Source: Balneolaceae bacterium (lineage in GTDB: Bacteria; Bacteroidota; Rhodothermia; Balneolales; Balneolaceae). Taken from it: a DNA stretch of 64,000 nt. The notes beneath the pieces were generated by a model. The model was not told the origin of the DNA. It did not search any database and was given only the letters and a program-made list of their open reading frames with translations. A program made the position numbers and the translations under genes. Position 1 is the stretch's first letter. Each line of letters starts with the position of its first letter. The stretch is from the NCBI GenBank assembly GCA_006969905.1, contig CP030887.1, positions 2,654,730-2,718,729 of the forward strand, in the 5' to 3' direction. Positions 17,015 to 26,799 of this stretch are shown one piece after another.

Positions 17015-18666
17015 CAGTTGGTTCCTTCAGTTCTTGCTTCAGCCAGCTTTAAAGCATTATATAAGTTCACAATTCCACCTGTAGATGATAGCTCGGAAAA
17101 AAGAATGCCCTCGGTGGAGCCTGGTTTATAAACAACCCTTTCAGGAAATCTGGTAGCTGATTCTAACAGTATAGTTTTTACTTCCGAGGCAGTCAGCTCA
17201 GGATAGTAAGCCATAATAACAGCTGCCACACCGCTTACAACGGGTGCCGCCATACTGGTACCATCATTACTTTCATAATCATCAGAAGGGTAGGTAGAAT
17301 AAATAGCTACACCAGGTGCAAAAATATCTACCTTTTGTCCATAATTAGAGAAGGTTGCGACTAATGAGGAATCAGATTGCCATGACGAAGCTCCTACCGT
17401 AATGTAGTTACTTGCTACCCCACCATCTTCGTAGTATTTAGTAGGGAAATTGTCGGTTACATCAACATTATCGCTTCCATTTCCAGCCCCATGAATAATA
17501 AGCACACCTTGCTCATCTGCAAACTTCACGGCTTCATCGACATATTCTTTTTGAGGAGAATAACCTTTGCCAAAACTCATATTTATGATATCAGCACCAT
17601 TTTCAACAGCATATCGTATTGAATTTGCCACATCCTTATCCCGCTCATCTCCATCAGGTACTGTTCTTAAAATCATAAGCTTAACATCTTCAGCAACCCC
17701 ATCCATACCGAGGCTATTATTACGAACAGCACCCACTATGCCTGCAACATGGGTTCCATGCTCGTTTCTGGGGCCAACTACATCATTGTTGCCGTAGTAC
17801 CGATCAGTAAGATCATTATAATCATCCCCAACTATCAGTCTTGAATCAAAGTCAGGGTTGTAGTGGTAATCACGCCGGGTTATATAATACTGGTACTCAT
17901 CTTCCAGATTTTGCTCATTCAATCCATTTTCTACAAAGAAAGAAATGATCTGCTTGGCTTGTTGTGTAATAGGAGAGTCCGTTGATTTGGGTTCTATATC
18001 TTCTGATTTAACAGAATCAATGGAACTAATGGATAAGTAAGACTTAGCATTATTGAGTGCAATCCTGATTTGCTCCATCTGGCTGGCATTCTGAATGGCT
18101 TTTGTTCGTTCGTTTTTTACTTTGGTTCGGATCTCTTTGAATAATTCAAACTGTTCTGCTTTTTCTCCGCTAAGGTTTAATGAATCACCATCACTGAATA
18201 CTTTTGATAACTTAGCATAGAGCCTTGTTGCTTCGTATGTATCTTCGTTTACATGGCTTCCTTCGGGTCCTCCGATGAAATTCCATCCATGAATGTCATC
18301 TACATAACCATTTCCGTCGTTATCTATACGATCACCGGCTACTTCATCCTCGTTTACCCATATATTTGCTGATAAATCTTCATGCTCTATATCTACCCCG
18401 GAATCAATAATCGCAACAACCACTGTTTTTTTTGGGCTTTTATCAGAAAGGATTTTCTTATAAGCCTTGTCAGATGAAATGCCCTTGGTGTAGGCGCTGT
18501 CTGCAGTAAAATGATGCCATCTCAATGATGGGGTTTCTAAGGCAGTGGGAAGTTCAGAAATTTGTTGTTCGAGAGGGGATTTGGTGGTTACCTCTTTTGA
18601 TGTGGAACAGCCTATAAAGATAATTGGGATAAGAACCCAGTAAAGGGGTTTGCAGAAGATATTCAT
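17014..18666 (-). CDS. S8 (subtilisin-like) serine peptidase lipoprotein
   Basis: An approximately 550-residue exported peptidase. I place the start at the ATG at 18666, which gives a clean lipoprotein signal (hydrophobic 8-19, FIGC with Cys20); the longer reading adds 27 residues without signal character. The triad is D88 (AIIDSGVD), H303 (NEHGTHVAG) and the serine of NDGTSMAAPVVSG. About 215 residues separate Asp and His, far more than in classical subtilisins, because of an acidic, helical insertion of about 150 residues (about 140-290). It is coupled to the downstream FAD oxidoreductase. Role: degrading proteins at the cell envelope. Confidence 0.92.
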   Translation of the reverse strand: MNIFCKPLYWVLIPIIFIGCSTSKEVTTKSPLEQQISELPTALETPSLRWHHFTADSAYTKGISSDKAYKKILSDKSPKKTVVVAIIDSGVDIEHEDLSANIWVNEDEVAGDRIDNDGNGYVDDIHGWNFIGGPEGSHVNEDTYEATRLYAKLSKVFSDGDSLNLSGEKAEQFELFKEIRTKVKNERTKAIQNASQMEQIRIALNNAKSYLSISSIDSVKSEDIEPKSTDSPITQQAKQIISFFVENGLNEQNLEDEYQYYITRRDYHYNPDFDSRLIVGDDYNDLTDRYYGNNDVVGPRNEHGTHVAGIVGAVRNNSLGMDGVAEDVKLMILRTVPDGDERDKDVANSIRYAVENGADIINMSFGKGYSPQKEYVDEAVKFADEQGVLIIHGAGNGSDNVDVTDNFPTKYYEDGGVASNYITVGASSWQSDSSLVATFSNYGQKVDIFAPGVAIYSTYPSDDYESNDGTSMAAPVVSGVAAVIMAYYPELTASEVKTILLESATRFPERVVYKPGSTEGILFSELSSTGGIVNLYNALKLAEARTEGTN

Positions 18667-18769
18667 TAATAATTTGATAGTTATGTAATTGAGCAATTCG
18701 ATTAACCGCAACTGTAAGATAGCATTGAAAACCTTACAAGAACGCAAAAAGTTCTTAAAACAAGCTGTT

Positions 18770-19906
18770 CTAGTTTTTTTGTGAAAGCTTGAGAATAACT
18801 GTGTCCAAAAGAATCACAGATCCGCAAATAATACTGAGTACAATAAGGCTGCCAATAGGTTTCCAAATAATAAAACCTCCCAGTGTTCCCAGTACCGCAC
18901 CTAAAAACTGTATGTATTGCAGTTGATCGTTGCTGGCGTTCTTTATCAGTTTTTCCAGGCGGCTTTCATCATATTCTCTAAGATTATCTTCTACAAGAGA
19001 ATGCACATCCAGTTGATTGACCAGTTTGTGAAGCATGGTAGTAACCAGATTCTCAATCGAATCACTGTGTTCATTTATTTTCTCCGGGAGTTTATCCAGC
19101 CATACATCCAGCTTATCCAGCCCTTTTTCTACACCGCCCGGTAATTTTGTTAAAGCATCTTCCACTAAATCCTGCATTTCCTGGCCTTTGATAAAGCTGT
19201 ATGCTTTTAATGCCACTTTCTCAAATGAGTTTTCTTCGATGTTACCTTCAATTTGTTCAATAATGGAAGCCGCAATATTAGTTCTTACATCTTTTTGGGC
19301 AATCATTTCATCTACATAATCTACGGCCAGTAGCTTAAGATCAGAACGAAAATCAGGGTCGTCAATAATATTCTTGATATAATCAGTTGCCATTTCCCTG
19401 TATTTAGAAATAGCACCCGATTCCTGGATTTTACGCTTTATGATTTCAGGATTAATCAGGTCTTCAGATACTGCCACAGCCAGCCGGTATGCTATTCTTT
19501 CTTTTTGAGCAGGAACAAGCCCCTGGCCAAGAATAGGGCGTCTGTATAACGGCCTGAAAAGCATCGTAATAGCTAACCAGTTGGTAAGAAACCCGATCAG
19601 GCCACTGATGCTTAGTATTCGCATTAATCCTTCGAATGCAATTTGATATCCAAATACCGAAGTGCTTAATCCATTAAAATCCCAGAAAAAGGAAACAACA
19701 AAGGTTATAAGCAACACATAAGGGAATAGAAGAAGCAGCCTCAAAAGTGTTTTTTTCTCAGTTACATTTTTTGGAGGAGCTACCCGTTCAACAGCAGTGA
19801 TATTGTTTTTACTGTGTTTTTCTATCTGGCTTTCGATAAGTCCCCAAAGTTGCTGACCGTATTCTTTGGATTTTTCTTTAAGTAAATTTTTGTCCTGGTT
19901 TGCCAT
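18770..19906 (-). CDS. DUF445 family membrane protein
   Basis: A 378-residue DUF445 protein. There are two membrane segments near residues 55-75 and 90-115 and two at the C-terminus (about 335-370), with a long helical region between. Recognisable family blocks are GFLTNWLAITMLFRPLYRRPILGQGLVPAQKERIA, split here as the FLTNWLAI turn and the GLVPAQKERIA block. The function of the family is not established; it is widespread and associated with the inner membrane. The S8 peptidase gene follows on the same strand after about 100 bp. Confidence 0.9.
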   Translation of the reverse strand: MANQDKNLLKEKSKEYGQQLWGLIESQIEKHSKNNITAVERVAPPKNVTEKKTLLRLLLLFPYVLLITFVVSFFWDFNGLSTSVFGYQIAFEGLMRILSISGLIGFLTNWLAITMLFRPLYRRPILGQGLVPAQKERIAYRLAVAVSEDLINPEIIKRKIQESGAISKYREMATDYIKNIIDDPDFRSDLKLLAVDYVDEMIAQKDVRTNIAASIIEQIEGNIEENSFEKVALKAYSFIKGQEMQDLVEDALTKLPGGVEKGLDKLDVWLDKLPEKINEHSDSIENLVTTMLHKLVNQLDVHSLVEDNLREYDESRLEKLIKNASNDQLQYIQFLGAVLGTLGGFIIWKPIGSLIVLSIICGSVILLDTVILKLSQKN

Positions 19907-19978
19907 CTAAAGTAATATTTGGAGAATGGCTACGAATTAAAAGCCTAAATGTTTAACAGAGTACGCCGGTTATTTTCA

Positions 19979-20413
19979 TTATATCTTGGCTAAATAACTG
20001 TTTTCTAATTCGGTCATCTTCTGTTTTTCTTTTTCGTTTCTGTCATCATAACCAATAAGGTGTAGTAATCCGTGAGTTAGTACTCTTAAAAATTCTTTTT
20101 CTTCAGTTTCATTGAATTCTTTGGATTGTTCAACGATTCTTTCAGCACAACAATAAAGTGTACCTTCTATTTTCTGGTTGGATGCATCATCATCGTACCG
20201 GAAGGAAATGATGTCGGTTACATAATCTCTTTTTAAGAATTCTTTATTTATTGAAACGATTTCATTTTCGCTTACATAAACAAGTTCCACAAACGAAAAT
20301 GATGATTTCTCACCCTTTTCAATGGCTTTTAGCAGTGAAAAAGCGTCTTTCTCTTTAAAAGGAAGGGGAAGGTTAGTTTGATTAAAGATTTCAAGAGGTG
20401 TTGAATTCTTCAA
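19979..20413 (-). CDS. ybeY: endoribonuclease YbeY (rRNA maturation factor)
   Basis: A 144-residue YbeY protein, a zinc-dependent RNase needed for 16S rRNA 3'-end maturation and ribosome quality control. The metal site is LTHGLLHLIGYDD: two histidines as in the canonical HGxLHLxGYDH, with Asp in place of the third His. RDYVTDIISFRY is the second conserved block. Loss of the last histidine is seen in other members of this phylum, so it is not taken as inactivating. The start is a TTG, 9 bp after the preceding stop; no nearby ATG exists in frame. Confidence 0.92.
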   Translation of the reverse strand: MKNSTPLEIFNQTNLPLPFKEKDAFSLLKAIEKGEKSSFSFVELVYVSENEIVSINKEFLKRDYVTDIISFRYDDDASNQKIEGTLYCCAERIVEQSKEFNETEEKEFLRVLTHGLLHLIGYDDRNEKEKQKMTELENSYLAKI

Positions 20414-20422
20414 ACCTAAAAA

Positions 20423-20869
20423 CTAGAAACTGAAATCATCATCCATTGACTCAGTAAGAGAAAGGGCAATACCGCACATCATTAAGTCTTCAGGAAGCTG
20501 GGTAAAATCGCCGGTAAGAATAGACTCATCAACATTAGCATATAAACTGCATCCGGCTGCTTTTTCAACAATAAGGCCTGAAGTTTTATCCCCTGATTTA
20601 CCAAAAAAGGTTACCTGTTGCAGAATGTCACTGGCTACAAAAGCAGTACAATTATGTAACTGGATAAAGGTATTATAAGCGTATACTGAAACCATATTCA
20701 TGATTTCTCCGCCAACTTCAAGGCCCAGGTGAATTTCAAGAGCAATTTTTCGGTTTTCTTCCTCATTTTTTATTTCAATGCGATATACGTCTTTGCCCAA
20801 GGGCTTCGGCTCTGAACCTAATACTTTACCGATTGTAGTAATATTTTCTGAAGTAAATTGATGAATCAT
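20423..20869 (-). CDS. conserved hypothetical protein
   Basis: A 148-residue soluble protein with no family I recognise. It has alternating beta-like strands (KDVYRIEIKN, KIALEIHLGLEVGG, VSVYAYNTFIQL), then a QVTFFGKSGDKTSGLIVEKAAGCSLYANV region and an acidic C-terminus ending DDDFSF. It has no signal peptide or membrane segment. It lies 9 bp upstream of ybeY on the same strand and directly after a terminator, so it begins the ybeY transcript. The fixed linkage to ybeY is the only functional hint. Confidence 0.75.
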   Translation of the reverse strand: MIHQFTSENITTIGKVLGSEPKPLGKDVYRIEIKNEEENRKIALEIHLGLEVGGEIMNMVSVYAYNTFIQLHNCTAFVASDILQQVTFFGKSGDKTSGLIVEKAAGCSLYANVDESILTGDFTQLPEDLMMCGIALSLTESMDDDFSF

Positions 20870-20874
20870 AATGG

Positions 20875-20912
20875 AAAAATTAGCTCCGGGAATATACGGT
20901 ACCCGAAGCTAA
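20875..20912 (-). terminator. rho-independent terminator after the DUF2723 gene
   Basis: On the minus strand, an 11-bp stem (TTAGCTTCGGG / CCCGGAGCTAA, one G-U pair) with an 11-nt loop is followed by five T. It lies 16 bp after the DUF2723 stop and its T-run ends 5 bp before the next ATG. It separates the two transcripts unless read-through occurs. Confidence 0.8.
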
Positions 20913-20927
20913 CTATAAATAAGTGAT

Positions 20928-23918
20928 TTATTCCAGTCCGGCACGTCTTCCGAAATCATAGCTTGCAGCCGAATCAACCGGAATAGCAGGAACACCTGTA
21001 CCGGATAAACGAATATTGATGTTTTCACCAACCTCAACCGCTTTATCCGTATTTCCTGATTTGAAGTATACATACTGGGCAAGCATAACTGTTTGTCGTT
21101 CAGTCATAACCGTACGGGAAATCTGTTCTCCCCGTTCATAAACCGACTGCATTCTTCTGCGCAGCTCCCTCTGAGCCTTTAAGTCGGCATTTCTACGGGC
21201 GCTTTCAAATTGTTCGTTAAGCTCAGTAAGTTCATTCTGGGCCTTGTTATAAGTATCAAGAGCCTCGTACAGATTGTTGGATAATTCCTCAATGGCATTA
21301 TCAAGTATGCGTTGAGCATCTTCATATAAACCCACCCGGCTATACAAATTAGCATAAAGGATGTTGATGCTACTTATTCCTTCATCTGCACGGAATGGAA
21401 TCTTATCTTCGCCAAACTTTAACCAGTAAGCGGCACTATCGGGCTCACCCTGATCAAGGTATGTCTCAGCCAGTTGAACAAAGTTATAGCGGTAGTTACC
21501 TAACATCCTGCGAATATTTTCATCTAAGTAAATACCCGGCCTGTTCCACTCATTAAATTCAAAGCGGCGTAAACGTTCTGCATGAATTTCAGGATTGATG
21601 TATCCGTTAAATTCTGAGCTTCGCTTTTTAGGAACTACACGATAAGCCTTGCCCTCTGTTCTGAAATAGTCTTGCAGGTTTAACTGGCTTTGTCCTGAAA
21701 CTGTGTTTGCAAAATAAACAGGACGTAACCAATTGTTACTTTGCAGTATTTCAAGAATCAACCTGTCCTGTGTTTGCAGGTAATAGATTCCATTTCCATT
21801 TTGATCCTGCCCGTAAAAACGGCCATTTAATCTCCAGCTGATCTGGTCGTCCAGTTCGTCTACCGGAATTTCAAAGTCAGTTCCTTTTTGAAGGATTGGA
21901 AGGGAAGTATCCGGTTTTACACCAATTGCTTCTTTATACTCGTAATCCTCTGAGAATGCTTCTTTCAACATTTCTTTGTCAACAGGTATTACTATGTCCT
22001 GGGGCTGCCATTGACTAATTGAAGAAGTAACAGCTTCTATTTCCTTGTCGCTCATATTAATAGGAAGAGGCGCTGACTCATGCGACCATTGATCCCGCAT
22101 TTGTTTTATATACCAGTCTGTATTCAAAAGGCTTAAACAAACAATACGAACATCGGTTCTTACTCCTTCAACTTCCTGGGCATACCAAAGAGGGAAGGTG
22201 TCGTTATCACCATTAGTAAACACAATGGCATTAGGAGCGAGGGAGTTCAGCAGGTTTTTTGCATAATCGGGAGCAACATACCGGTGGCTTCTGTCATGGT
22301 CATCCCAATTCTGGTAACCCATCCAAACAGGGGAAGCCAACAAACAAATACCGATAACAGCATACGCTGCCATTGAATTCTCTTTTATATAGGTTTTTAA
22401 AAGATCAATTATGCCTGTTACCCCAATCCCAATCCAGATTGAAAAAGCAAAGAAAGAGCCGACATACGCATAATCCCGTTCCCTGGGCTGAAATGGCGGT
22501 TGATTTAAAAATACAATGATTGCCAGCCCGGTAACAACGAAAAGGGCAAGTACTGCAACTGCACGTCTCCAATCCGTAGAGAAATGATAAATCATACCAA
22601 AGAGCCCCAGCAGAAACGGTATATAAAAATAGGCATTACTGGCTGCGTTGCTTGGGTATTTAGGGGGAGAGAAGCCTGACCGCCAACCGGCATCCTGTAT
22701 ATCCGCCTCCCGGCCTATAAAGTTCCAGTTAAAATAGCGGACGTACATATGATTAACCTGGTAGTCCCAAAAGAAATCCCAATCGCTATCATATTGCCCG
22801 TAATACTGAACATGTCTGGGATCCTGAGAATGCCTTCTTGGGAAAAATACCTCGTTGACTTCACCACGGGTAATTTGCCCAGTTACATCATCATAATTAT
22901 TTCCCTTTAGTATAGGGGTTGAACCGTATTGTTCTCGCTTCAGGTAAGAAATAAAAGCCTCAATAGTTTCCGGATCATTTTCATCAATGGGAGGATCCGC
23001 AATAGATCGAATCATAATTACTGAATATGATGAATAACCGATCAGAATCATCATATAGCTGATGATGGCGATATTTGCAAGCCGGTACTTCTTTTTATGG
23101 GTAAAATATATTGCCCATGCAACACCCGCCATAATGAGAATAACAAAAGTAATAGGGCCTATTAATCCATACGTAATATCACCGATTTCTGCTGACATAA
23201 CCGGGATTTTCTGTATGGTGATCGGGTAAATCAAAAAAAATGATATGACTGCGATTCCCCCCATTATTGAAAAGCTTAGCAGCTCAAATTCTTTCTTTTT
23301 GAAATAGATGATCAACGCTACAAAGAATAAAGCTAAAAGGTTAAGCAAGTGCACACCAATGGCCAGTCCAAACATATAGGCAATAAGTACCAACCAACGC
23401 TCGCTGTAATCCTCTTCATGGTTTTCAGACCACTTAAGTGCCAGCCAAACTACTATAGCAGTAAAAAACATGGATAGGGCATATACCTCTGCTTCAACTG
23501 CATTAAACCAAAATGTATCGGTTACCGCAAAAGTCATAGCGCCAACTACAGCGCCCCCGTACATTCCTATTTTATCCATTACTGACATTCCTGAAACTTC
23601 GCCTCGCCATTCCCTGATCAGGCGTACAATAATCAGATATAATAGCATGATGGTTAGCGCAGAAGCCAATGCACTTATGAAATTCACACTCACAGCGATA
23701 TACTCAGTGGGCATAAACATAGAAAATATTCGCCCCAGGATAGAGTAAAACGGTGCTCCGGGTGGATGGTTTACCTGTAGCCCATGGGCAACGGCAATGA
23801 ACTCACCTGCATCCCAAAAACTGGCAGTAGGGGCCATTGTAAGGGAATAAATAATCAGGGAGACAAAGAAAGTTAAAAGGGCTAAATACTTGTTAGTCGT
23901 CTTATGATCTGAAAGCAT
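20928..23918 (-). CDS. DUF2723 membrane protein with C-terminal TPR-like region
   Basis: A 996-residue protein. The N-terminal half has about 12 membrane segments and the DUF2723 signature near the N-terminus (TASFWDAGEF then VNHPPGAPFY), which is related to GT-C O-mannosyltransferases. The acidic loop after the first membrane helix is the expected catalytic position. The C-terminal approximately 400 residues are soluble, with a tyrosine-rich region and helical repeats (LAETYLDQGEPDSAAYWLK, then ANLYSRVGLYEDAQ) resembling TPRs. Members are abundant in Bacteroidota and thought to glycosylate exported proteins or transfer lipid-linked sugars. The substrate is unproven. Confidence 0.88.
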   Translation of the reverse strand: MLSDHKTTNKYLALLTFFVSLIIYSLTMAPTASFWDAGEFIAVAHGLQVNHPPGAPFYSILGRIFSMFMPTEYIAVSVNFISALASALTIMLLYLIIVRLIREWRGEVSGMSVMDKIGMYGGAVVGAMTFAVTDTFWFNAVEAEVYALSMFFTAIVVWLALKWSENHEEDYSERWLVLIAYMFGLAIGVHLLNLLALFFVALIIYFKKKEFELLSFSIMGGIAVISFFLIYPITIQKIPVMSAEIGDITYGLIGPITFVILIMAGVAWAIYFTHKKKYRLANIAIISYMMILIGYSSYSVIMIRSIADPPIDENDPETIEAFISYLKREQYGSTPILKGNNYDDVTGQITRGEVNEVFFPRRHSQDPRHVQYYGQYDSDWDFFWDYQVNHMYVRYFNWNFIGREADIQDAGWRSGFSPPKYPSNAASNAYFYIPFLLGLFGMIYHFSTDWRRAVAVLALFVVTGLAIIVFLNQPPFQPRERDYAYVGSFFAFSIWIGIGVTGIIDLLKTYIKENSMAAYAVIGICLLASPVWMGYQNWDDHDRSHRYVAPDYAKNLLNSLAPNAIVFTNGDNDTFPLWYAQEVEGVRTDVRIVCLSLLNTDWYIKQMRDQWSHESAPLPINMSDKEIEAVTSSISQWQPQDIVIPVDKEMLKEAFSEDYEYKEAIGVKPDTSLPILQKGTDFEIPVDELDDQISWRLNGRFYGQDQNGNGIYYLQTQDRLILEILQSNNWLRPVYFANTVSGQSQLNLQDYFRTEGKAYRVVPKKRSSEFNGYINPEIHAERLRRFEFNEWNRPGIYLDENIRRMLGNYRYNFVQLAETYLDQGEPDSAAYWLKFGEDKIPFRADEGISSINILYANLYSRVGLYEDAQRILDNAIEELSNNLYEALDTYNKAQNELTELNEQFESARRNADLKAQRELRRRMQSVYERGEQISRTVMTERQTVMLAQYVYFKSGNTDKAVEVGENINIRLSGTGVPAIPVDSAASYDFGRRAGLE

Positions 23919-24094
23919 TGATTTTTGCTAAGTAAAAAGTTTGGATAGTCGTTTATTTACCTTATGATAGACCCGCAATTATAGGCATAGCCTGTTTTTA
24001 TTCCAACAAAGAAGGTACAGATTAAGGTAATAATCTTAGGCCGAATAAACGGCAGTAAGTTGCCCGTATTTTTTGGTTAACAATAATTTTCAAT

Positions 24095-25588
24095 ATGGAT
24101 AGTACTAAAGAACGTTTTTCTTCAAAAATTGGCCTGATTCTAAGTGTTTTAGGAATAGCAATTGGAACAGGCAATATTTGGAGATTTCCAAGGATAGCAG
24201 CCCAAAATGGCGGGGAGGAAGGGGCGGGAGCTTTCCTCATAGCATGGCTTGTCTTTTTGTTCTTATGGTCTATCCCTCTGATTATTGCTGAATATGGGAT
24301 GGGTAGAAATGGAAGAAAAGGTGTGGTGGGTTCTTTTGCAGAATTGATAGGAGAGAAGAAAGGTTGGATGGGAGGTTTTGTCGGCTTTGTTGCAACAGCA
24401 ATTATGTTTTATTACAGCGTAGTAGCTGGTTGGTGTTTATACTATCTCGGACAATCGCTTTTTGCGGGATTACCTGAAAATTACAGTCAGGCTATGGGAG
24501 TTTGGAATGGTTTTCAATCTTCAGGCTGGCCTATTTCCCTTCACGCAATTATGATGCTAATTGGGGGCATCATTATCATAAAAGGGATTAGTTCAATAGA
24601 ACGGGTTAATAAAATTCTTATACCTTCCCTGTTACTGGTTCTTGTTGTTTCTCTTTTTAAGGCGCTGTCTTTAGAGGGAAGCGGAATGGGAGTGAAATAC
24701 TTATTTACCCCTGATTGGGGCTCACTAAAAAATCCAAATCTTTGGTTAGAAGCGTTAACTCAAAACGCATGGGACACCGGAGCCGCATGGGGACTCATTC
24801 TAACCTACGCCGCTTATATGAGAAAACAGGACAATATTACGATTAGTGCTTTTCAGACAGGTATTGGTAACAATATGATCTCTTTAATGGCTGCTATCAT
24901 TATTTTCTCAACCGTTTTTGGTACCCTGGGTTCTACCATGAGCAATAATGAGGTTCTGAATGTTATGAAAGAAAGCGGCCCTGCTTCAACCGGCTTAACA
25001 TTTGTCTGGATGCCTCAGTTGTTTGCTTCAATGACGGGAGGAGGTATTTTTTCAATTCTCTTTTTCCTGGGGCTTAGCTTTGCGGCATTCAGTTCACTTA
25101 TATCCATGATAGAACTGGCAGTAAAAGTATTTGTGGATTCGGGAGCTTCTCGCAAAAAAGCCACAATTTTGATTTGTTTAACGGGGTTTGGGTTTGGTGT
25201 TCCATCCGCTTTAAATCTTACTTTTTTTGCAAACCAGGATTTTGTTTGGGGCGTAGGATTGATGGTTTCAGGTGCATTTATCTCGTATGCCGTAATAAAG
25301 TATGGTGCTCATAAGTTCAGAACGGAGCTGGTAAATACAGAAGGAACCACAACAATGCTGGGTTCCTGGTGGGAAGTTATCATCAAATACATTGTACCTG
25401 TAGAAGTGGTTACCCTTTTGGGTTGGTGGATGTATCTGAGTGCTGCAGAATACGCTCCTGATAGCTGGTTTAATCCGTTGAGTGCTTTTTCAGTAGCCAC
25501 CGTATTACTGCAATGGTTACTGGCTTTCAGTTTAGTCTATTTATTCAATCGTAAATTATTGCCTGCTAAAGTTAAGAGCCATCAGTAA
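24095..25588 (+). CDS. sodium-dependent transporter (NSS/SNF family), copy 1
   Basis: A 497-residue neurotransmitter:sodium symporter homologue. Membrane helix 1 contains the sodium/substrate site GIAIGTGNIWRFP, followed by AYGMGRN-type EYGMGRNGRKG. Twelve membrane helices are expected from the length and hydrophobicity. It would import an amino acid or similar solute with Na+. Its 3' end overlaps that of the minus-strand PH-domain gene by 17 bp. A second, shorter NSS gene is at 56154; the two differ in sequence, so they probably have different substrates. Confidence 0.93.
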   Translation: MDSTKERFSSKIGLILSVLGIAIGTGNIWRFPRIAAQNGGEEGAGAFLIAWLVFLFLWSIPLIIAEYGMGRNGRKGVVGSFAELIGEKKGWMGGFVGFVATAIMFYYSVVAGWCLYYLGQSLFAGLPENYSQAMGVWNGFQSSGWPISLHAIMMLIGGIIIIKGISSIERVNKILIPSLLLVLVVSLFKALSLEGSGMGVKYLFTPDWGSLKNPNLWLEALTQNAWDTGAAWGLILTYAAYMRKQDNITISAFQTGIGNNMISLMAAIIIFSTVFGTLGSTMSNNEVLNVMKESGPASTGLTFVWMPQLFASMTGGGIFSILFFLGLSFAAFSSLISMIELAVKVFVDSGASRKKATILICLTGFGFGVPSALNLTFFANQDFVWGVGLMVSGAFISYAVIKYGAHKFRTELVNTEGTTTMLGSWWEVIIKYIVPVEVVTLLGWWMYLSAAEYAPDSWFNPLSAFSVATVLLQWLLAFSLVYLFNRKLLPAKVKSHQ

Positions 25589-26114
25589 GCTTAGATTCGA
25601 TCACTTTGATAGAGTTCCTGATTTCAGATAAAACAGAGATCATGGACTCACTTTCTTTTCCGGATTCGGCTGAAGAGGATTTGCTCTCGGTAACCAAATC
25701 TCTTTGATCTAAAACCTTGTCCCGAAACTCAGAGGCTCCTACAATCCCTATCAGTGTTAAATCAGCAGTACCTTGCCCTGAGTTACCAGCTGTTTCAACT
25801 TTTAAAATACTTAAACCAAAAGCTTTGAGAAGTGGACCTTCTTTAAACGTTAGATCCTGAATTTTATCAAGTGGAATGGTTTTCTCAGTTCTGAAGATAA
25901 ATCCTTTTCCAAATTGCAATGAACGGGTGGTTAATTGGCAATGCAGCCGATCAAAATATTTCCCAATGAAAAACGGAGCTATAATAAGGGCCAGGGGAAT
26001 AATAGGAATAGTAATGAGGCAAAGAAAAAGAATGAGAGTAGTATATAACAGGAGGTAGGTTTTGATTTTTGGATTAAAATCTGCGGTGTACAGAACCTGG
26101 GTTTTGGCGGACAT
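25572..26114 (-). CDS. PH domain-containing membrane protein (bPH2/YdbS-like)
   Basis: A 180-residue protein. Two adjacent membrane segments (about 20-55) precede a bacterial PH domain of the bPH2 type (CQLTTRSLQFGKGFIFRTEKTIPLDKIQDLTF, read here as the start LTTRSLQFGKG and the PLDKIQDL strand). The C-terminal tail is charged and serine-rich. Family members are envelope proteins of unknown role. The gene is convergent with, and overlaps, the NSS gene by 17 bp. Confidence 0.85.
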   Translation of the reverse strand: MSAKTQVLYTADFNPKIKTYLLLYTTLILFLCLITIPIIPLALIIAPFFIGKYFDRLHCQLTTRSLQFGKGFIFRTEKTIPLDKIQDLTFKEGPLLKAFGLSILKVETAGNSGQGTADLTLIGIVGASEFRDKVLDQRDLVTESKSSSAESGKESESMISVLSEIRNSIKVIESKLTDGS

Positions 26115-26184
26115 AATGAGAATATTAAAACAATATAAAGATTTATTAAAACGGCCTTATATAATCAAAAACCAGAAACAATGC

Positions 26185-26748
26185 TTATTTATCTGAAGAG
26201 TTTTCCTCTTTAGGGACAAACTTCATAGCAGCAGAGTTCATACAGTAACGAAGGCCTGTTGGTTCAGGGCCATCGTCAAAAACATGTCCTAAGTGACCTC
26301 CACAATTTGAGCAGACGATTTCTACCCGTTTCATAAACCAACTGTTGTCTTCCTTTTCTTCTACAAATTTTTCATCCAGGGGCCGCCAGAAACTAGGCCA
26401 TCCAGAACCACTTTTATATTTGTGATCAGAGCTATAAAGCCTTTGCCCACAACCTGCACACACATAAAGCCCGGCTTCCTTATTATCATTGTATTTGTTT
26501 ACATACGGTAATTCTGTGCCGCCTTTTCTCAAGATCCTGTACTGTTCTGAAGTGAGTATCTGCTTCCATTCGGCTTCTGTTTTTTTAACAGGATATTCTC
26601 CGGCAGGAAGTGTATCAGAACTTGCAAACTTCATAGTATGTGTTTCATGATTGATGTGGCTATTAGCATCAGCATGATTGCTGTACTTAGCAGATGAGAC
26701 AATAAATAACAAACTAAGCGAGAAGGTAAAAAGAACTGTTTTTTTCAT
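26185..26748 (-). CDS. msrB: exported peptide-methionine (R)-S-oxide reductase
   Basis: A 187-residue MsrB with an N-terminal signal peptide (1-20), so it repairs oxidised methionine in periplasmic proteins. The structural zinc cysteines are in CAGCG and CSNCGGHLGH. The catalytic cysteine is in RYCMNSAAM, and GSGWPSFW is the conserved substrate-binding block. An approximately 35-residue histidine-containing linker separates the signal from the domain. No msrA gene is adjacent. It stands alone with a terminator-poor flank. Confidence 0.95.
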   Translation of the reverse strand: MKKTVLFTFSLSLLFIVSSAKYSNHADANSHINHETHTMKFASSDTLPAGEYPVKKTEAEWKQILTSEQYRILRKGGTELPYVNKYNDNKEAGLYVCAGCGQRLYSSDHKYKSGSGWPSFWRPLDEKFVEEKEDNSWFMKRVEIVCSNCGGHLGHVFDDGPEPTGLRYCMNSAAMKFVPKEENSSDK

Positions 26749-26799
26749 GAGCTACATTATATTAAACGAAACGTTAACTCATAAATGTTTTTTTTAGTA

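Noticed and set aside
19979-20413. YbeY with Asp in place of the third metal-binding histidine as an inactive enzyme
   Set aside because: The other two histidines and the whole fold are intact, and this substitution is found in other YbeY proteins of the phylum.
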